Positions 24,252 through 33,246 of a stretch of DNA of 64,000 nucleotides are shown here, one piece after another; the stretch's first letter is position 1, and each line of letters begins with the position of its first letter. A program made the translations under genes and the position numbers. Source of the DNA: Blastococcus aurantiacus (GTDB lineage Bacteria; Actinomycetota; Actinomycetes; Mycobacteriales; Geodermatophilaceae). Location: positions 124,001 to 188,000 of the forward strand of contig NZ_FNBT01000004.1 of assembly GCF_900102425.1 (NCBI RefSeq). The letters run 5' to 3'. The notes under the pieces are model-generated. The model was given only the letters and a program-made list of their open reading frames with translations, had not been told where the DNA came from and searched no databases.

Positions 24252-25583
24252 ATGCCCGACCAGCCCCGCAGCCAGGACCCGCGACGCTCGGTGCCGCGGA
24301 CCGACGCCCTGCTCGCCGAGCCGCCGGTGCGGGCGGCGGAGCAACGGCTGGGCCGTGCGCTGGTCAAGTCGGCCGTCACCGGGGTCCAGGACCGGATCCG
24401 CGCCGGGGAGCTCACGCCCGACGACGCGCTGACCGCCGTCCTCGACGCGCTGCCGCCGACGGCGAGCAGTCTGCGGCCGGTGCTCAACGCCACCGGCGTG
24501 CTGGTGCACACCAACCTGGGCCGGGCGCCGCTGTCACCGGCCGCGGTCGAGGCGATCATCGCGGCCGCCGGCACCACCGATGTCGAGATCGACCTGGCCA
24601 CGGGGCGGCGCGGGCCGCGCGGCGAGGCGGCGATCGGCGCCCTGCTCGACGCCGTCCCCGCCGCCGAGGCGGCCATCGTGGTGAACAACTGCGCCGCCGC
24701 CCTGAGCCTCGTCGCCACCGCGTTCGGGCAGGGCCGCGAGCTCGTGCTGGCCCGCGGCGAGCTGGTCGAGATCGGTGACGGTTTTCGCATCCCCGAGCTG
24801 CTGGAGTCCACCGGCGCCCGGCTGCGCGAGGTGGGCACGACCAACCGCGTCACGGCCGAGGACTACCGCCGCGCGCTGGGGCCCGACACCGGCGCGGTGC
24901 TCAAGGTGCACCCCTCGAACTTCGTCGTCCGCGGGTTCACCCGGGCGGTCGAGGTGGACGAGCTGGCCGGGGCGCTCGCCGGCACCGGAGTCCCGCTGGT
25001 GGCAGACGTCGGCTCGGGACTCATCCGCGCCCACCCGCTGCTGCCCGAGGAGCCCGACCTGCAGTCGACCCTCGCCATGGGCGCCGACCTCGTCCTCTCC
25101 AGCGGCGACAAGCTGCTGGGCGGTCCGCAGGCGGGGCTGGTGCTCGGCCGCGCGGACCTGGTCCAGCGGCTGCGCCGGCACCCGCTCTACCGGGCCCTGC
25201 GCGTGGACAAGACGACGCTCGCGGCCCTGGAGGCGACGCTGCGCGGGCCGCTGCCTCCGGTGCAGCAGATGCTGGCGGCGGAGCCCTCAGGGCTGCGGGC
25301 CCGCGCCGACGCCGTGGCCGGGCGGCTCACCGCGGCGGGCATCGACGCCCACGTCGTCGACGCACCGGCGCGCGTCGGTGGGGGTGGAGCGCCCGAGCAC
25401 CCGCTGGCCGGCGTCGCGATCTCCCTGCCCGCCGGGTTCGCCGAACCGTTGCGGCGGGGCGCGCGGCCGGTCGTCGGCTACCTGGAGGACGGCCGCACCC
25501 TGCTCAACATGCGCAGCCTGGCACCTGCGGACGACGACGCCCTGGCCGACGCGGTGCTGGAGGTTGGCCGCCGGTGGACGTGA
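24252..25583 (+). CDS. selA: L-seryl-tRNA(Sec) selenium transferase
   Basis: PLP enzyme that converts seryl-tRNA-Sec to selenocysteinyl-tRNA-Sec using selenophosphate. It has 443 residues, with LNATGVLVHTNLGRAPLS, the tRNA-contacting N-terminal helical domain, and the PLP lysine in SSGDKLLGGPQAG (Lys287). ATG 24252 lies 29 bases after the tRNA gene. Its end overlaps selB by ten bases. Confidence 0.97.
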   Translation: MPDQPRSQDPRRSVPRTDALLAEPPVRAAEQRLGRALVKSAVTGVQDRIRAGELTPDDALTAVLDALPPTASSLRPVLNATGVLVHTNLGRAPLSPAAVEAIIAAAGTTDVEIDLATGRRGPRGEAAIGALLDAVPAAEAAIVVNNCAAALSLVATAFGQGRELVLARGELVEIGDGFRIPELLESTGARLREVGTTNRVTAEDYRRALGPDTGAVLKVHPSNFVVRGFTRAVEVDELAGALAGTGVPLVADVGSGLIRAHPLLPEEPDLQSTLAMGADLVLSSGDKLLGGPQAGLVLGRADLVQRLRRHPLYRALRVDKTTLAALEATLRGPLPPVQQMLAAEPSGLRARADAVAGRLTAAGIDAHVVDAPARVGGGGAPEHPLAGVAISLPAGFAEPLRRGARPVVGYLEDGRTLLNMRSLAPADDDALADAVLEVGRRWT

Positions 25584-27319
25584 TCGCCACCGCGGGACAC
25601 GTCGACCACGGCAAGTCGGCGCTGGTGCGGGCGCTCACCGGCATGGAGCCCGACCGCTGGGCCGAGGAGCGGCGCCGCGGGCTCACCATCGACCTCGGGT
25701 TCGCCTGGACCGAGCTGCCGTCGGGGCGCACGGTCGCCGTCGTCGACGTCCCTGGCCACGAGCGGTTCATCGGCAACATGCTCGCCGGCATCGGGTCGGT
25801 GCCGGCCGCGCTCCTGGTGGTCGCCGCCGACGACGGGTGGTCCGCGCAGACGGCCGAGCACGTCGCCGTCCTGGACGCCCTCGGCGTGCGGCACGCGTTG
25901 CTCGCCGTCACCAAGTCCGACCTCGCCGATCCCGCACCCGTGCTCGCCGACGTGCGGGAGCGGCTGGCCGGTACGTCGATGGGGGAGCTCCCGGCGGTCG
26001 CCGTCAGCGCCCTGACCGGAGCAGGTATCCCCGAGTTCGCCGCCGCGCTGGAGAGGCTGCTGGCGGACCTTCCCGCGCCCGATCCGACCGCGCCCGTGCG
26101 GCTGTGGATCGACCGGGCGTTCACCATCAAGGGCGCGGGGACAGTCGTGACCGGGACGCTCGCCGCGGGTTCGATCGCGCCGGAGGACCGGCTGCGGCTG
26201 GGGGACCGGGACGTGGTCGTGCGGGGCGTGCAGTCCCTGGGCCGGCCGGTCGAGCGGGCGCAGGCGACCGCCCGCGTCGCGCTCAACCTGCGGGGCGTCG
26301 CGGTCGAGGAGCTCTCCCGCGGCGACGCGCTGCTGACACCGGGGGCTTTCCGCAGCACCGCGGAGCTGGACGTGTCGCTGGTCGGCGCGGGTGAGGACCG
26401 GCTGCCCGGCGAGGCGGTCGTGCACGTGGGGTCGGCCACCGTCGGTGCCCGGCTGCGCCCGCTCGACGGCGCCGTCGTCCGCCTCCGGCTCGAGACAGCG
26501 CTGCCGCTGCGCGTCGGCGATCGGCTGCTGGTGCGCGAGCCGGGCACGCGCCGGGTGCTCGGCGCGGACGTCCGGGACGTCGACCCGCCCGAGCTGCGCC
26601 GCCGGGGTGCCGCCCGACAGCGGGGCGCGGAGCTCGCCGCCCAGGGCGACGCCACCGAGGCGGCATCCGCGGACCTGGCCCGGCGGCGGATCGTGCGCAC
26701 CGCCGAGTTCACCGCCATGGGATGGACGGTTCCCGACGACGCCGACGAGCAGGGACCGTGGCTGCTCGCCCCAGGCCTGGCCGACGCACTCGCCGCGCGG
26801 GTGCCCGACATCGTGGCCCGCTACCGCACACTCCGCCCGCTCGAGCCCGGTCCGCCCGTCGAGATCGTCCGCCGGGCACTGGAGCTGCCCGACGCCGACC
26901 TGGTCCGGGCGCTCGTCCGGCAGCCGCTGGCGCTCCGCGACGGCCGCGTGGTGGACGCCGCGGCCGAGCTGCCTCCGGAGGTCCAGCACGCGGTCGACGC
27001 CGTCCGCAGGCGGCTGGCCGAGGATCCCTTCGCCGCACCGGCGACGCCGGACCTCGCGGCCGCCGGTCTCGGACCGCGCGAGCTGGCCGCCGCGGTGCGC
27101 AGCGGTCAGCTGGTGCGGGTCGCCGAGGCCGTCTACCTGGCCCCGGGCATCGCCGAGGTGGCCCGCGCGCGGCTGGCCGGCCTGCCGCAGCCGTTCTCCG
27201 TCAGCCAGGCGCGGCAGGCGTGGGGCACCAGCCGCCGCGTCGCCGTCCCGCTCATGGAGTGGCTGGACGCACACGGCATCACCGCGCGACAGCCGGACAA
27301 CACCCGTCGCCTGCGCTGA
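25574..27319 (+). CDS. selB: Selenocysteine-specific elongation factor SelB
   Basis: GTPase that delivers selenocysteinyl-tRNA to ribosomes stalled at the recoded codon upstream of a SECIS hairpin. It has 581 residues: G1 GHVDHGKS at 8-15, DVPGHERFI, TKSDL, EF-Tu-like beta-barrels, then C-terminal winged-helix repeats (about 370-581) that bind SECIS. The GTG start overlaps selA. SelB recognises the RNA hairpin and tRNA-Sec rather than the codon, so it is compatible with UAG recoding. Confidence 0.96.
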   Translation: MDVIATAGHVDHGKSALVRALTGMEPDRWAEERRRGLTIDLGFAWTELPSGRTVAVVDVPGHERFIGNMLAGIGSVPAALLVVAADDGWSAQTAEHVAVLDALGVRHALLAVTKSDLADPAPVLADVRERLAGTSMGELPAVAVSALTGAGIPEFAAALERLLADLPAPDPTAPVRLWIDRAFTIKGAGTVVTGTLAAGSIAPEDRLRLGDRDVVVRGVQSLGRPVERAQATARVALNLRGVAVEELSRGDALLTPGAFRSTAELDVSLVGAGEDRLPGEAVVHVGSATVGARLRPLDGAVVRLRLETALPLRVGDRLLVREPGTRRVLGADVRDVDPPELRRRGAARQRGAELAAQGDATEAASADLARRRIVRTAEFTAMGWTVPDDADEQGPWLLAPGLADALAARVPDIVARYRTLRPLEPGPPVEIVRRALELPDADLVRALVRQPLALRDGRVVDAAAELPPEVQHAVDAVRRRLAEDPFAAPATPDLAAAGLGPRELAAAVRSGQLVRVAEAVYLAPGIAEVARARLAGLPQPFSVSQARQAWGTSRRVAVPLMEWLDAHGITARQPDNTRRLR

Positions 27320-27359
27320 CCCCTCGACGGCCGGCGCGAAGGCGACGAGCATCCGCGGC

Positions 27360-27671
27360 ATGGACGACGCCTCGCGCACGGAGCTGCCCCTGCTCCCGGT
27401 GGCCTGCACGCTCGGGGTGACAGACGGTGCGGCCCAGCTGCAGCGCTGGCGGCAGCTCGGCGAGCGGTCGCTCACCCACCGCGTCCGGCAGGACCAGGAA
27501 CTGCTGCTGGTCTACCGCAGCGACGACGCGACGAGGGCAGAGCTCGAGTACCTGGTGGAGGTCGAGAGGACGTGCTGCGCGTTCCTGGACTGGCAGATCG
27601 AGGAGGACGACGGCCTCCGGCTGCACATCCGGGGTTCGGCGGCCGAGCTGGACACGCTCGACCTCCGTTGA
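27360..27671 (+). CDS. Small conserved hypothetical protein with paired cysteines
   Basis: A 103-residue protein starting at ATG 27360, 40 bases after selB. The central VEVERTCCAFLDWQIEEDDG resembles a family of small actinobacterial proteins with an ERxCCxF motif, often found near MerR-type regulators or metal-resistance genes (recollection, not searched). The adjacent cysteines suggest metal or redox binding. Its function is unknown. A selenium-related role is possible only by position. Confidence 0.65.
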   Translation: MDDASRTELPLLPVACTLGVTDGAAQLQRWRQLGERSLTHRVRQDQELLLVYRSDDATRAELEYLVEVERTCCAFLDWQIEEDDGLRLHIRGSAAELDTLDLR

Positions 27672-27691
27672 CGTCGGCTCAGTCCGACGTC
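27670..27691. terminator. Hairpin spanning both stop codons of convergent genes
   Basis: GACGTCGG-CTCAGT-CCGACGTC, an eight-bp stem that starts inside the stop codon of the small protein and contains the stop of the enoyl-CoA hydratase in its loop. Probable bidirectional terminator. Confidence 0.5.
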
Positions 27692-28449
27692 GGCACCCAG
27701 CGGGCCGGGCGCTTCTCGCGGAAGCTCGCGATGCCCTCCTGGCCCTCCTCGCCGGCGAAGAAGCGGGCGGACAGGGCCAGCAGGTCGCCGAACTCGAGGT
27801 CCGGCTGCCGCGAGCGCAGCAGCCGCTTCGTCTCCGCCAGCGCGGTGGGGGCGCCGGCCGCGAGCGCGGTGAGCTGACCGGCGACGACGGCGTCGAGCTC
27901 CTCGGGATCCGCGACCAGGTCGACCAGCCCCCCCGCGGCGGCGGTCGCGGCGTCGAACACCTCGCCGGTCAGCATCAGCCGGTGCGCCACGTGCGTCCTC
28001 ATCCGGGGCAGCACCACCGCGGAGATGACCGCCGGCACCAGGCCCAGGCGCACCTCGGAGAAGGCGAAGCTGGCCGACGACGCGGCGACGACGACGTCGC
28101 ACGCGGCGGCCAGGCCCATGCCACCGGCCCGCGCCGGCCCGCGGACGACGGCGACCACGGGCTTGGGCGAGGACCAGAGCAGTTGCAGCAGCTCGGGGAA
28201 CTCGCGGACCCCCTGGTCGTCGGACGATCCACCGGCCGCCTCGGCGAGGTCCATGCCCGAGCAGAACACCCGGCCGGTGTGGTCCAGCACGACCACCCGC
28301 ACGGCGTCGTCGGCCAGCGCGTCGGTGAGCGCGGTCCGCAGCTGCGCGCGCAGCGCGGCCGACAGCGCGTTGCGGTTCGCCGGGGAGTCGAGGGTGAGCG
28401 TCGCGACGCCGGCGGACACGCTCACCTGGATCACTCGGTCGTGGGTCAC
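27679..28449 (-). CDS. Enoyl-CoA hydratase/isomerase family protein
   Basis: Crotonase-fold protein of 256 residues. The oxyanion-hole segments are GRVFCSGMDLAEAAG and RGPARAGGMGLAAACDVVVA. The second catalytic glutamate region, FSEVRLGLVPAVIS, retains Glu in the expected place for hydratases. It acts on acyl-CoA thioesters in the cytoplasm; the exact substrate is unknown. GTG 28449 lies just before the conserved fold. Divergent from hemW. Confidence 0.88.
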   Translation of the reverse strand: MTHDRVIQVSVSAGVATLTLDSPANRNALSAALRAQLRTALTDALADDAVRVVVLDHTGRVFCSGMDLAEAAGGSSDDQGVREFPELLQLLWSSPKPVVAVVRGPARAGGMGLAAACDVVVAASSASFAFSEVRLGLVPAVISAVVLPRMRTHVAHRLMLTGEVFDAATAAAGGLVDLVADPEELDAVVAGQLTALAAGAPTALAETKRLLRSRQPDLEFGDLLALSARFFAGEEGQEGIASFREKRPARWVPTSD

Positions 28450-28497
28450 AGCCGCATCCTGCCGCTCCCGGGCGCGGGCGCGGCACACTGGGAGCAG

Positions 28498-29718
28498 ATG
28501 AACACCGTCCTGCCCCTGGTGGAGCGCGCCGTCCCGCCGCTCGAGCTTCCGGAGTCCGCTCGCGACGGCCTCACGAGCACTCCGTTCGGCCTCTACGTGC
28601 ACGTGCCCTTCTGCGCGACCCGCTGCGGCTACTGCGACTTCAACACCTACACCTCCGACGAGCTCGGGCCGGGCGCCAACCGCGCCGAGTACGCGGGGAC
28701 GGCGATCGACGAGCTCCGCCGGGCCGCCCGGGTCCTCGGCCCGGACCTGCCCACGGTCTCCACGGTGTTCGTCGGCGGCGGCACGCCCACGCTCCTGCCG
28801 GCCGGCGACCTGGCGGCGGTGCTGGCCGAGGTGCGCCGGCTCTTCCCGGTGGCCGACGACGTCGAGGTCACCACCGAGGCCAACCCCGAGACCGTCGACC
28901 GCCCGTACCTGGAGCGACTGCGGGAGGCCGGCTTCACGCGGGTGAGCCTCGGCATGCAGTCCGCCGCGGAGCACGTCCTCGCCGTCCTAGACCGGCGGCA
29001 CACACCGGGCCGGGCGGTGCAGGCCGCGCACGACGCGCGGGCCGCCGGCTTCGAGCACGTCAACCTCGACCTCATCTACGGCACGCCGGGGGAGACCGAC
29101 GCCGACTGGGCCGCCTCGCTGGACGCCGTCCTCGCCTCACCCGTCGACCACGTGAGCGCCTACGCCCTCATCGTCGAGGACGGCACCCGGCTGGCCCGGC
29201 GGATCAGCCGCGGCGAGCTGCCGATGCCCGACGACGACGTCCTCGCCGACCGCTACGAGCAGGCCGACACGACGCTGCGCCGGGCCGGGTTCGACTGGTA
29301 CGAGGTGTCGAACTGGGCCACCTCGGACGCCGCCCGCTGCCGGCACAACGAGCTCTACTGGGCCAACGCCAACTGGTGGGGCGTCGGCCCGGGCGCGCAC
29401 AGCCACGTCGGTGGGCTGCGCTGGTGGAACGTCAAGCACCCGGCTGCCTACGCCGACCGGCTGGCCGCAGGTCTCAGCCCGCACGCCGACGCCGAGCTGC
29501 TCGACGACGACGACCGCGCGCTGGAGACCGTCATGCTCGGGCTCCGGTTGCGCGAGGGGCTGCCGCTGGACCTGCTGTCGGAGCTGGGCCGCCGCCGCGC
29601 CGCGGACGCCGTCGCCCGGGGACTGCTCGACGGGGCGGCGCACGCGGGAGGGCGCGCCGTCCTCACCGATCCCGGTCGGCTGCTGGCCGACGCACTGGTC
29701 CGCGACCTCACCGACTAG
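28498..29718 (+). CDS. hemW: Heme chaperone HemW (HemN-like radical SAM protein)
   Basis: Binds heme and a [4Fe-4S] cluster and delivers heme to enzymes; often mis-annotated as coproporphyrinogen oxidase. It has 406 residues: radical-SAM cysteines in CATRCGYC (39, 43, 46), FVGGGTPTLL, NLDLIYGTPGE, and the C-terminal HemN domain (GVGPGAHSHV). It lacks the extra N-terminal segment of true HemN. It ends in TAG (29716-29718) at the usual family length, so this UAG acts as a stop. Confidence 0.93.
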   Translation: MNTVLPLVERAVPPLELPESARDGLTSTPFGLYVHVPFCATRCGYCDFNTYTSDELGPGANRAEYAGTAIDELRRAARVLGPDLPTVSTVFVGGGTPTLLPAGDLAAVLAEVRRLFPVADDVEVTTEANPETVDRPYLERLREAGFTRVSLGMQSAAEHVLAVLDRRHTPGRAVQAAHDARAAGFEHVNLDLIYGTPGETDADWAASLDAVLASPVDHVSAYALIVEDGTRLARRISRGELPMPDDDVLADRYEQADTTLRRAGFDWYEVSNWATSDAARCRHNELYWANANWWGVGPGAHSHVGGLRWWNVKHPAAYADRLAAGLSPHADAELLDDDDRALETVMLGLRLREGLPLDLLSELGRRRAADAVARGLLDGAAHAGGRAVLTDPGRLLADALVRDLTD

Positions 29719-29752
29719 CCGAAAAGCCCGGGCCGGGGGCCGGTTCCTGGGC

Positions 29753-29804
29753 TAGGGTCTCCTCTCTCCGGCAACGGTGCCGGGCGGGTGAGAGGTGGTC
29801 GGCG
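29753..29804 (+). promoter_or_regulatory. Structured leader that can sequester a ribosome binding site
   Basis: After a -10-like TAGGGT (29753-29758), arms CCTCTC (29761-29766) and GAGAGG (29790-29795) enclose an inner CCGGC/GCCGG hairpin. GAGAGG is also the likely ribosome binding site for GTG 29805, nine bases on, so the fold would block translation. I cannot assign a known riboswitch class. Confidence 0.4.
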
Positions 29805-29984
29805 GTGGACGTGCACACGTTCCGCGCGGCCCCGACGTCCCCGCCGGGGGTGGCCGTCGCCGGTGCCCCCGCGCTGACGGGCGGCATGCTGCTGGCCCTG
29901 GCGATGAACCGCCGGGCCCGAGGGCTGCGAGGACTCGACGTACTCCGTCGCAGCCAGGACAGGGCCCCGCCGCAGTTCGCCTGA
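29805..29984 (+). CDS. Small hypothetical protein (59 aa)
   Basis: GTG-initiated short frame behind the structured leader. The middle is a hydrophobic stretch (GVAVAGAPALTGGMLLALAM) followed by an arginine-rich tail. It could be a small membrane protein or a leader peptide for the DksA-like gene 85 bases downstream. No family recognised. Confidence 0.35.
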   Translation: MDVHTFRAAPTSPPGVAVAGAPALTGGMLLALAMNRRARGLRGLDVLRRSQDRAPPQFA

Positions 29985-30069
29985 CTCGTTCCCGAGTCCC
30001 GCAGCACCCTTTCCTGACGCGCACCCCCCGGGTGATCGCGTCCTTTCGCATACCTCCCGAGGACACGAC

Positions 30070-30396
30070 ATGACCACCACGCTCGACAACACGGACCTGC
30101 CCGCCGGCGACTCCCGGTGGGACGCCTTCCGCACCCTGCTCGACGAGCAGCGCGCCGACTGCGTCCGCCAGCGGGAGGAAGCCCTCCTCGAGTGCGCCCA
30201 GTCGGTGCCCGACCCGGTCGCGCTCCGCCGAAGTGCCTCGTTGCAGGAGACGATCACCGCGATCGACCAGGCCCTCGAGCGGATCACCGCCGGCACCTAC
30301 GGCGCGTGCGTCCACTGCGGCGCCGTGATCCCCGAGGAGCGCCTGGAGCTGCGCCCCTACGCCGGGTCCTGCGTGGCCTGCACCGACCGGCGCTGA
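30070..30396 (+). CDS. TraR/DksA-type zinc-finger protein
   Basis: A 108-residue protein with a helical N-terminus and a C4 zinc finger (Cys80, Cys83, Cys101, Cys104: CVHCG...CVAC). DksA/TraR proteins enter the RNA polymerase secondary channel and alter initiation; actinobacterial members can act in stress responses. [20 protein letters not shown] is the family's hallmark block. ATG 30070. Likely transcribed from the 29753 promoter, or from one in the 29985-30069 gap. Confidence 0.88.
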   Translation: MTTTLDNTDLPAGDSRWDAFRTLLDEQRADCVRQREEALLECAQSVPDPVALRRSASLQETITAIDQALERITAGTYGACVHCGAVIPEERLELRPYAGSCVACTDRR

Positions 30397-30412
30397 CCGG
30401 CGCTCACCGGCC

Positions 30413-30443
30413 GGCCCTCCGCCCGCGCGCCGGGCGGGGGGCC
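30413..30443. terminator. Strong GC hairpin between convergent genes
   Basis: A thirteen-pair stem (GGCCCTCCGCCCG with CGGGCGGGGGGCC, one G-T) around a five-base loop, between the DksA-like gene and the convergent ParB-like gene. Confidence 0.6.
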
Positions 30444-30454
30444 CGGCCGCCGGT

Positions 30455-30832
30455 TCAGCTGGAACGCGGACCGGGGACCGGGGGCTGGGCGGGGATCGCG
30501 GCCGTGGCCGGACCGGACGAGCTCTGCACCGGGCTGAGTGCGTCGAGGTCGAGCACCCGCACGTGGATGACGTTGCGCTGCTGCAGCGCGGCCCGCAGGG
30601 CGCGGTGCAGGCCGTCCTCCAGGTACAGCTCGCCGTGCCACTGGACGGCGTGCGGGAACAGGTCGCCGTAGAAGGTCGAGTCGTCGGCCAGCAGGGCGTC
30701 CAACGCCAGCTGCCGCTTCGTCGTCGTCAGGGTGTCCATGCGGACCTGCCGCGGCGGGATCATCGCCCAGTCGCGGGGGGACAGACCGTGGTCGGGGTAC
30801 GGGCGCCCTTCTCGAACCGCCTTGAAGATCAG
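30455..30832 (-). CDS. Conserved hypothetical protein adjacent to hrcA (ParB-like fold suspected)
   Basis: The protein reads [20 protein letters not shown], then a segment with [27 protein letters not shown] and [18 protein letters not shown]. The last block resembles the ParB/Srx DGxHR motif. Mycobacteria have a similar unnamed gene beside hrcA (from memory, Rv2375). No ATG/GTG/TTG is in frame before the conserved N-terminus. A CTG at 30832 is the best candidate, and the first ATG is at 30763 and would remove conserved residues. Divergent from hrcA and possibly sharing its control region. Confidence 0.65.
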   Translation of the reverse strand: MIFKAVREGRPYPDHGLSPRDWAMIPPRQVRMDTLTTTKRQLALDALLADDSTFYGDLFPHAVQWHGELYLEDGLHRALRAALQQRNVIHVRVLDLDALSPVQSSSGPATAAIPAQPPVPGPRSS

Positions 30833-30951
30833 GGGACCGTCTCCGCTCTCTGTCCGCCGGGGCGCCGACGGCGTCCACCCTATCGGCCGGGGAGGGCGGC
30901 CGTCAGGGCCGCGGGCACCGCGAGCCACGCGACGACGGAGCGCGGCGGTCG

Positions 30952-30987
30952 TATGCTGGGCTGGCACTCCGACCGTGCGAGTGCCAG
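30952..30987 (+). promoter_or_regulatory. CIRCE operator and -10 of the hrcA-dnaJ operon
   Basis: CTGGCACTC-N9-GAGTGCCAG at 30961-30987 is a full CIRCE inverted repeat, the HrcA binding site. TATGCT at 30952-30957 is the -10, so the operator covers the start of transcription, the usual place for repression. Confidence 0.93.
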
Positions 30988-31069
30988 CAGGTGTCGGTCC
31001 CCGGCCGCAGCCTCGGGGACGGCGCCATGGGTACCGCGCGGCAGGTCGACCGGTACGGGGAGGTGTCTC

Positions 31070-32092
31070 GTGGCGCACGACGAACGCCGCCTGGAGGTTC
31101 TCCGGGCAATCGTCCAGGACTACGTCTCCACCAACGACCCGGTGGGCAGCAAGGCGCTGGCCGACCGGCACGACCTGGGCGTCTCCCCGGCCACCATCCG
31201 CAACGACATGGCGGTGCTCGAGGAGCAGGGCTACATCACGCAGCCGCACACCAGCGCCGGTCGGGTGCCCACCGACAAGGGCTACCGGCTCTTCGTCGAC
31301 CGGCTCTCGGCGGTCAAGCCGCTGTCGGTGGCCGAGCGGCGGGCCATCGAGCGGTTCCTCGACGGCGCGGTCGACCTGCACGACGTCCTGGGCCGCACCG
31401 TGCGCCTGCTGGCCCAGTTGACCCGCCAGGTGGCGGTGGTGCAGTACCCGACGCTCTCGCGCAGCGCCGTCCGCCACCTCGAGGTGGTGCAGGTGTCGGC
31501 CGCCCGGCTCATGCTGGTGCTCATCACCGACACCGGCCGCGTCGAGCAGCGCGTCGTCGACTGCCCGGCCGACATCGACGCCGGCGCGGTCGCCGAGCTC
31601 CGCACGCTGCTCAACTCCGCCTTCACCGGGGTGAAGCTGACCGAGGCCGGCGACAAGGTGCCCGACCTGCTGGAGACGGCACCGGCGCACCTGCGCGGTC
31701 TGGTCGCCACGGTCAGCTCCACGCTGCTGGAGACCCTCGTCGAGCCCAGCGAGGACCGGCTGGTCATCGGCGGGACGGCGAACCTGGCCCGCGGCAACGC
31801 GCTGGACTTCCAGGGCACCGTCAGCCCCCTGCTGGAGGCGCTGGAGGAGCAGGTCGTCGTCCTCCGGCTGATCAGCGAGGTCGATGCGGGCACCGTGCTG
31901 GTCCGCATCGGCGAGGAGAACGCGCACGAGGCCCTGACCGGCGCATCGCTGGTCACCGTCGGCTACGGCTCCGCGGACCGCGCGCTCGGCGGCCTCGGCA
32001 TCGTCGGGCCGACCCGCATGGACTACCCCACGAACATGGCCGCGGTCCGCGCCGTGGCCCGCTACGTCGGCCAGATCCTGGCCGAGAGCTGA
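31070..32092 (+). CDS. hrcA: Heat-inducible transcription repressor HrcA
   Basis: Represses chaperone operons by binding CIRCE and is activated by GroEL. It has 340 residues with the N-terminal winged helix [34 protein letters not shown] in two blocks and the central IF-domain. GTG 31070 is fixed by GGGGAGG at 31057-31063. The CIRCE element upstream indicates autoregulation. Transcribed together with dnaJ. Confidence 0.96.
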   Translation: MAHDERRLEVLRAIVQDYVSTNDPVGSKALADRHDLGVSPATIRNDMAVLEEQGYITQPHTSAGRVPTDKGYRLFVDRLSAVKPLSVAERRAIERFLDGAVDLHDVLGRTVRLLAQLTRQVAVVQYPTLSRSAVRHLEVVQVSAARLMLVLITDTGRVEQRVVDCPADIDAGAVAELRTLLNSAFTGVKLTEAGDKVPDLLETAPAHLRGLVATVSSTLLETLVEPSEDRLVIGGTANLARGNALDFQGTVSPLLEALEEQVVVLRLISEVDAGTVLVRIGEENAHEALTGASLVTVGYGSADRALGGLGIVGPTRMDYPTNMAAVRAVARYVGQILAES

Positions 32093-32106
32093 GGACGAAC
32101 AACTTC

Positions 32107-33240
32107 ATGGCAACCGACTACTTCGGCGTCCTGGGCCTGGCCCGCGAGGCCAGCGACTCCGACATCAAGCGCGCCTACCGGCGGCTGGCGAGGGATCTGC
32201 ACCCCGACGTCAACCCCGACCCCGAGGCCAAGGAGCGCTTCCAGGAGGTCACCCGCGCCTACGAGGCGCTGACGGACCCCGAGAAGCGCCGGATCGTCGA
32301 CCTGGGCGGCGACCCGTTCGAGACCGGCGGCGGTGCCGGCGGGAACGGCTTCGGCGGCGCCGGCTTCGGCGGGCTGGGCGACATCATGGACGCCTTCTTC
32401 GGCGGCGCCACCACCCGCGGCCCCCGGGGCCGCACCCGGGCCGGCCGCGACGCGCTCATCCCGCTCGAGCTCGAGCTCGACGAGGCCGTGTTCGGCACCG
32501 TCAAGGAACTCACCGTCGACACCGCCGTCCTCTGCGACGTCTGCGCAGGCGCCGGGACGGCCCCCGGAACGCACGTCACCACCTGCACGACCTGCTCCGG
32601 GCGCGGTGAGGTGCAGAGCGTCCAGCGCAGCTTCCTCGGCCAGGTGGTGTCCAGCCGCACGTGCCCGACCTGCTCGGGCACCGGGACGGTCATCCCCGAG
32701 CCCTGCGGCAAGTGCGCCGGCGACGGCCGCGTGCGCGCCCGCCGGAACATCTCGGTGAAGGTGCCCGCCGGCGTCGAGGACGGCATGCGGATCCGGCTCA
32801 CCGGCCAGGGCGAGGTCGGCCCCGGTGGGGGTCCGGCCGGCGACCTCTACGTCGAGGTGCACGAGCGCCCGCACGACGTCTTCACCCGGGACGGCGAGGA
32901 CCTGCACTGCCGGGTCACCCTGCCCATGACCGCCGCGGCGCTGGGCACCACGCTCAACCTCAAGACCCTCGACGGCGAGGAGGAGCTGGACATCGCTCCG
33001 GGCACCCAGTCGGGCAGCGTGCTCACCCTCCGGGCCCACGGCGCCCCCCGGCTGCGCGCCACCGGCCGGGGCAACCTCGTCGTGCACGTGGACGTCGTCA
33101 CCCCGACCAGGCTCGACGCCGAGCAGGAGAAGCTGATGCGCGAGCTGGCGGCGCTGCGGGGCGAGGACCAGCCGGAGTCCAACCGCGAGGCCCAGGGCGG
33201 GCTCTTCTCCCGGGTGCGCGACGCCTTCCACGGGCGCTGA
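32107..33240 (+). CDS. dnaJ: Chaperone DnaJ (type I, DnaJ2)
   Basis: Hsp40 co-chaperone of 377 residues. The J domain has HPD at 32-34, the G/F-rich linker ([16 protein letters not shown]) is at about 75-95, four CxxCxGxG zinc modules lie at about 141-210, and C-terminal substrate domains follow. Being in the hrcA operon, it matches the heat-regulated DnaJ2 paralogue rather than the dnaK-operon copy. It starts at ATG 32107, 14 bases after hrcA. Confidence 0.95.
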   Translation: MATDYFGVLGLAREASDSDIKRAYRRLARDLHPDVNPDPEAKERFQEVTRAYEALTDPEKRRIVDLGGDPFETGGGAGGNGFGGAGFGGLGDIMDAFFGGATTRGPRGRTRAGRDALIPLELELDEAVFGTVKELTVDTAVLCDVCAGAGTAPGTHVTTCTTCSGRGEVQSVQRSFLGQVVSSRTCPTCSGTGTVIPEPCGKCAGDGRVRARRNISVKVPAGVEDGMRIRLTGQGEVGPGGGPAGDLYVEVHERPHDVFTRDGEDLHCRVTLPMTAAALGTTLNLKTLDGEEELDIAPGTQSGSVLTLRAHGAPRLRATGRGNLVVHVDVVTPTRLDAEQEKLMRELAALRGEDQPESNREAQGGLFSRVRDAFHGR

Positions 33241-33246
33241 TCGGCC

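Noticed and set aside
29716..29740. UAG at the end of hemW as a selenocysteine codon, since a GC hairpin follows
   Set aside because: HemW is already full length with its complete C-terminal domain, and the frame after the TAG is not conserved-looking. The hairpin is better read as a terminator.
29761..29804. SAM-type riboswitch in the leader before the small ORF
   Set aside because: The CCGGCAAC and GGTGA-like pieces recall SAM cores, but the required helices and other conserved blocks are missing and the downstream genes are not sulfur-related.
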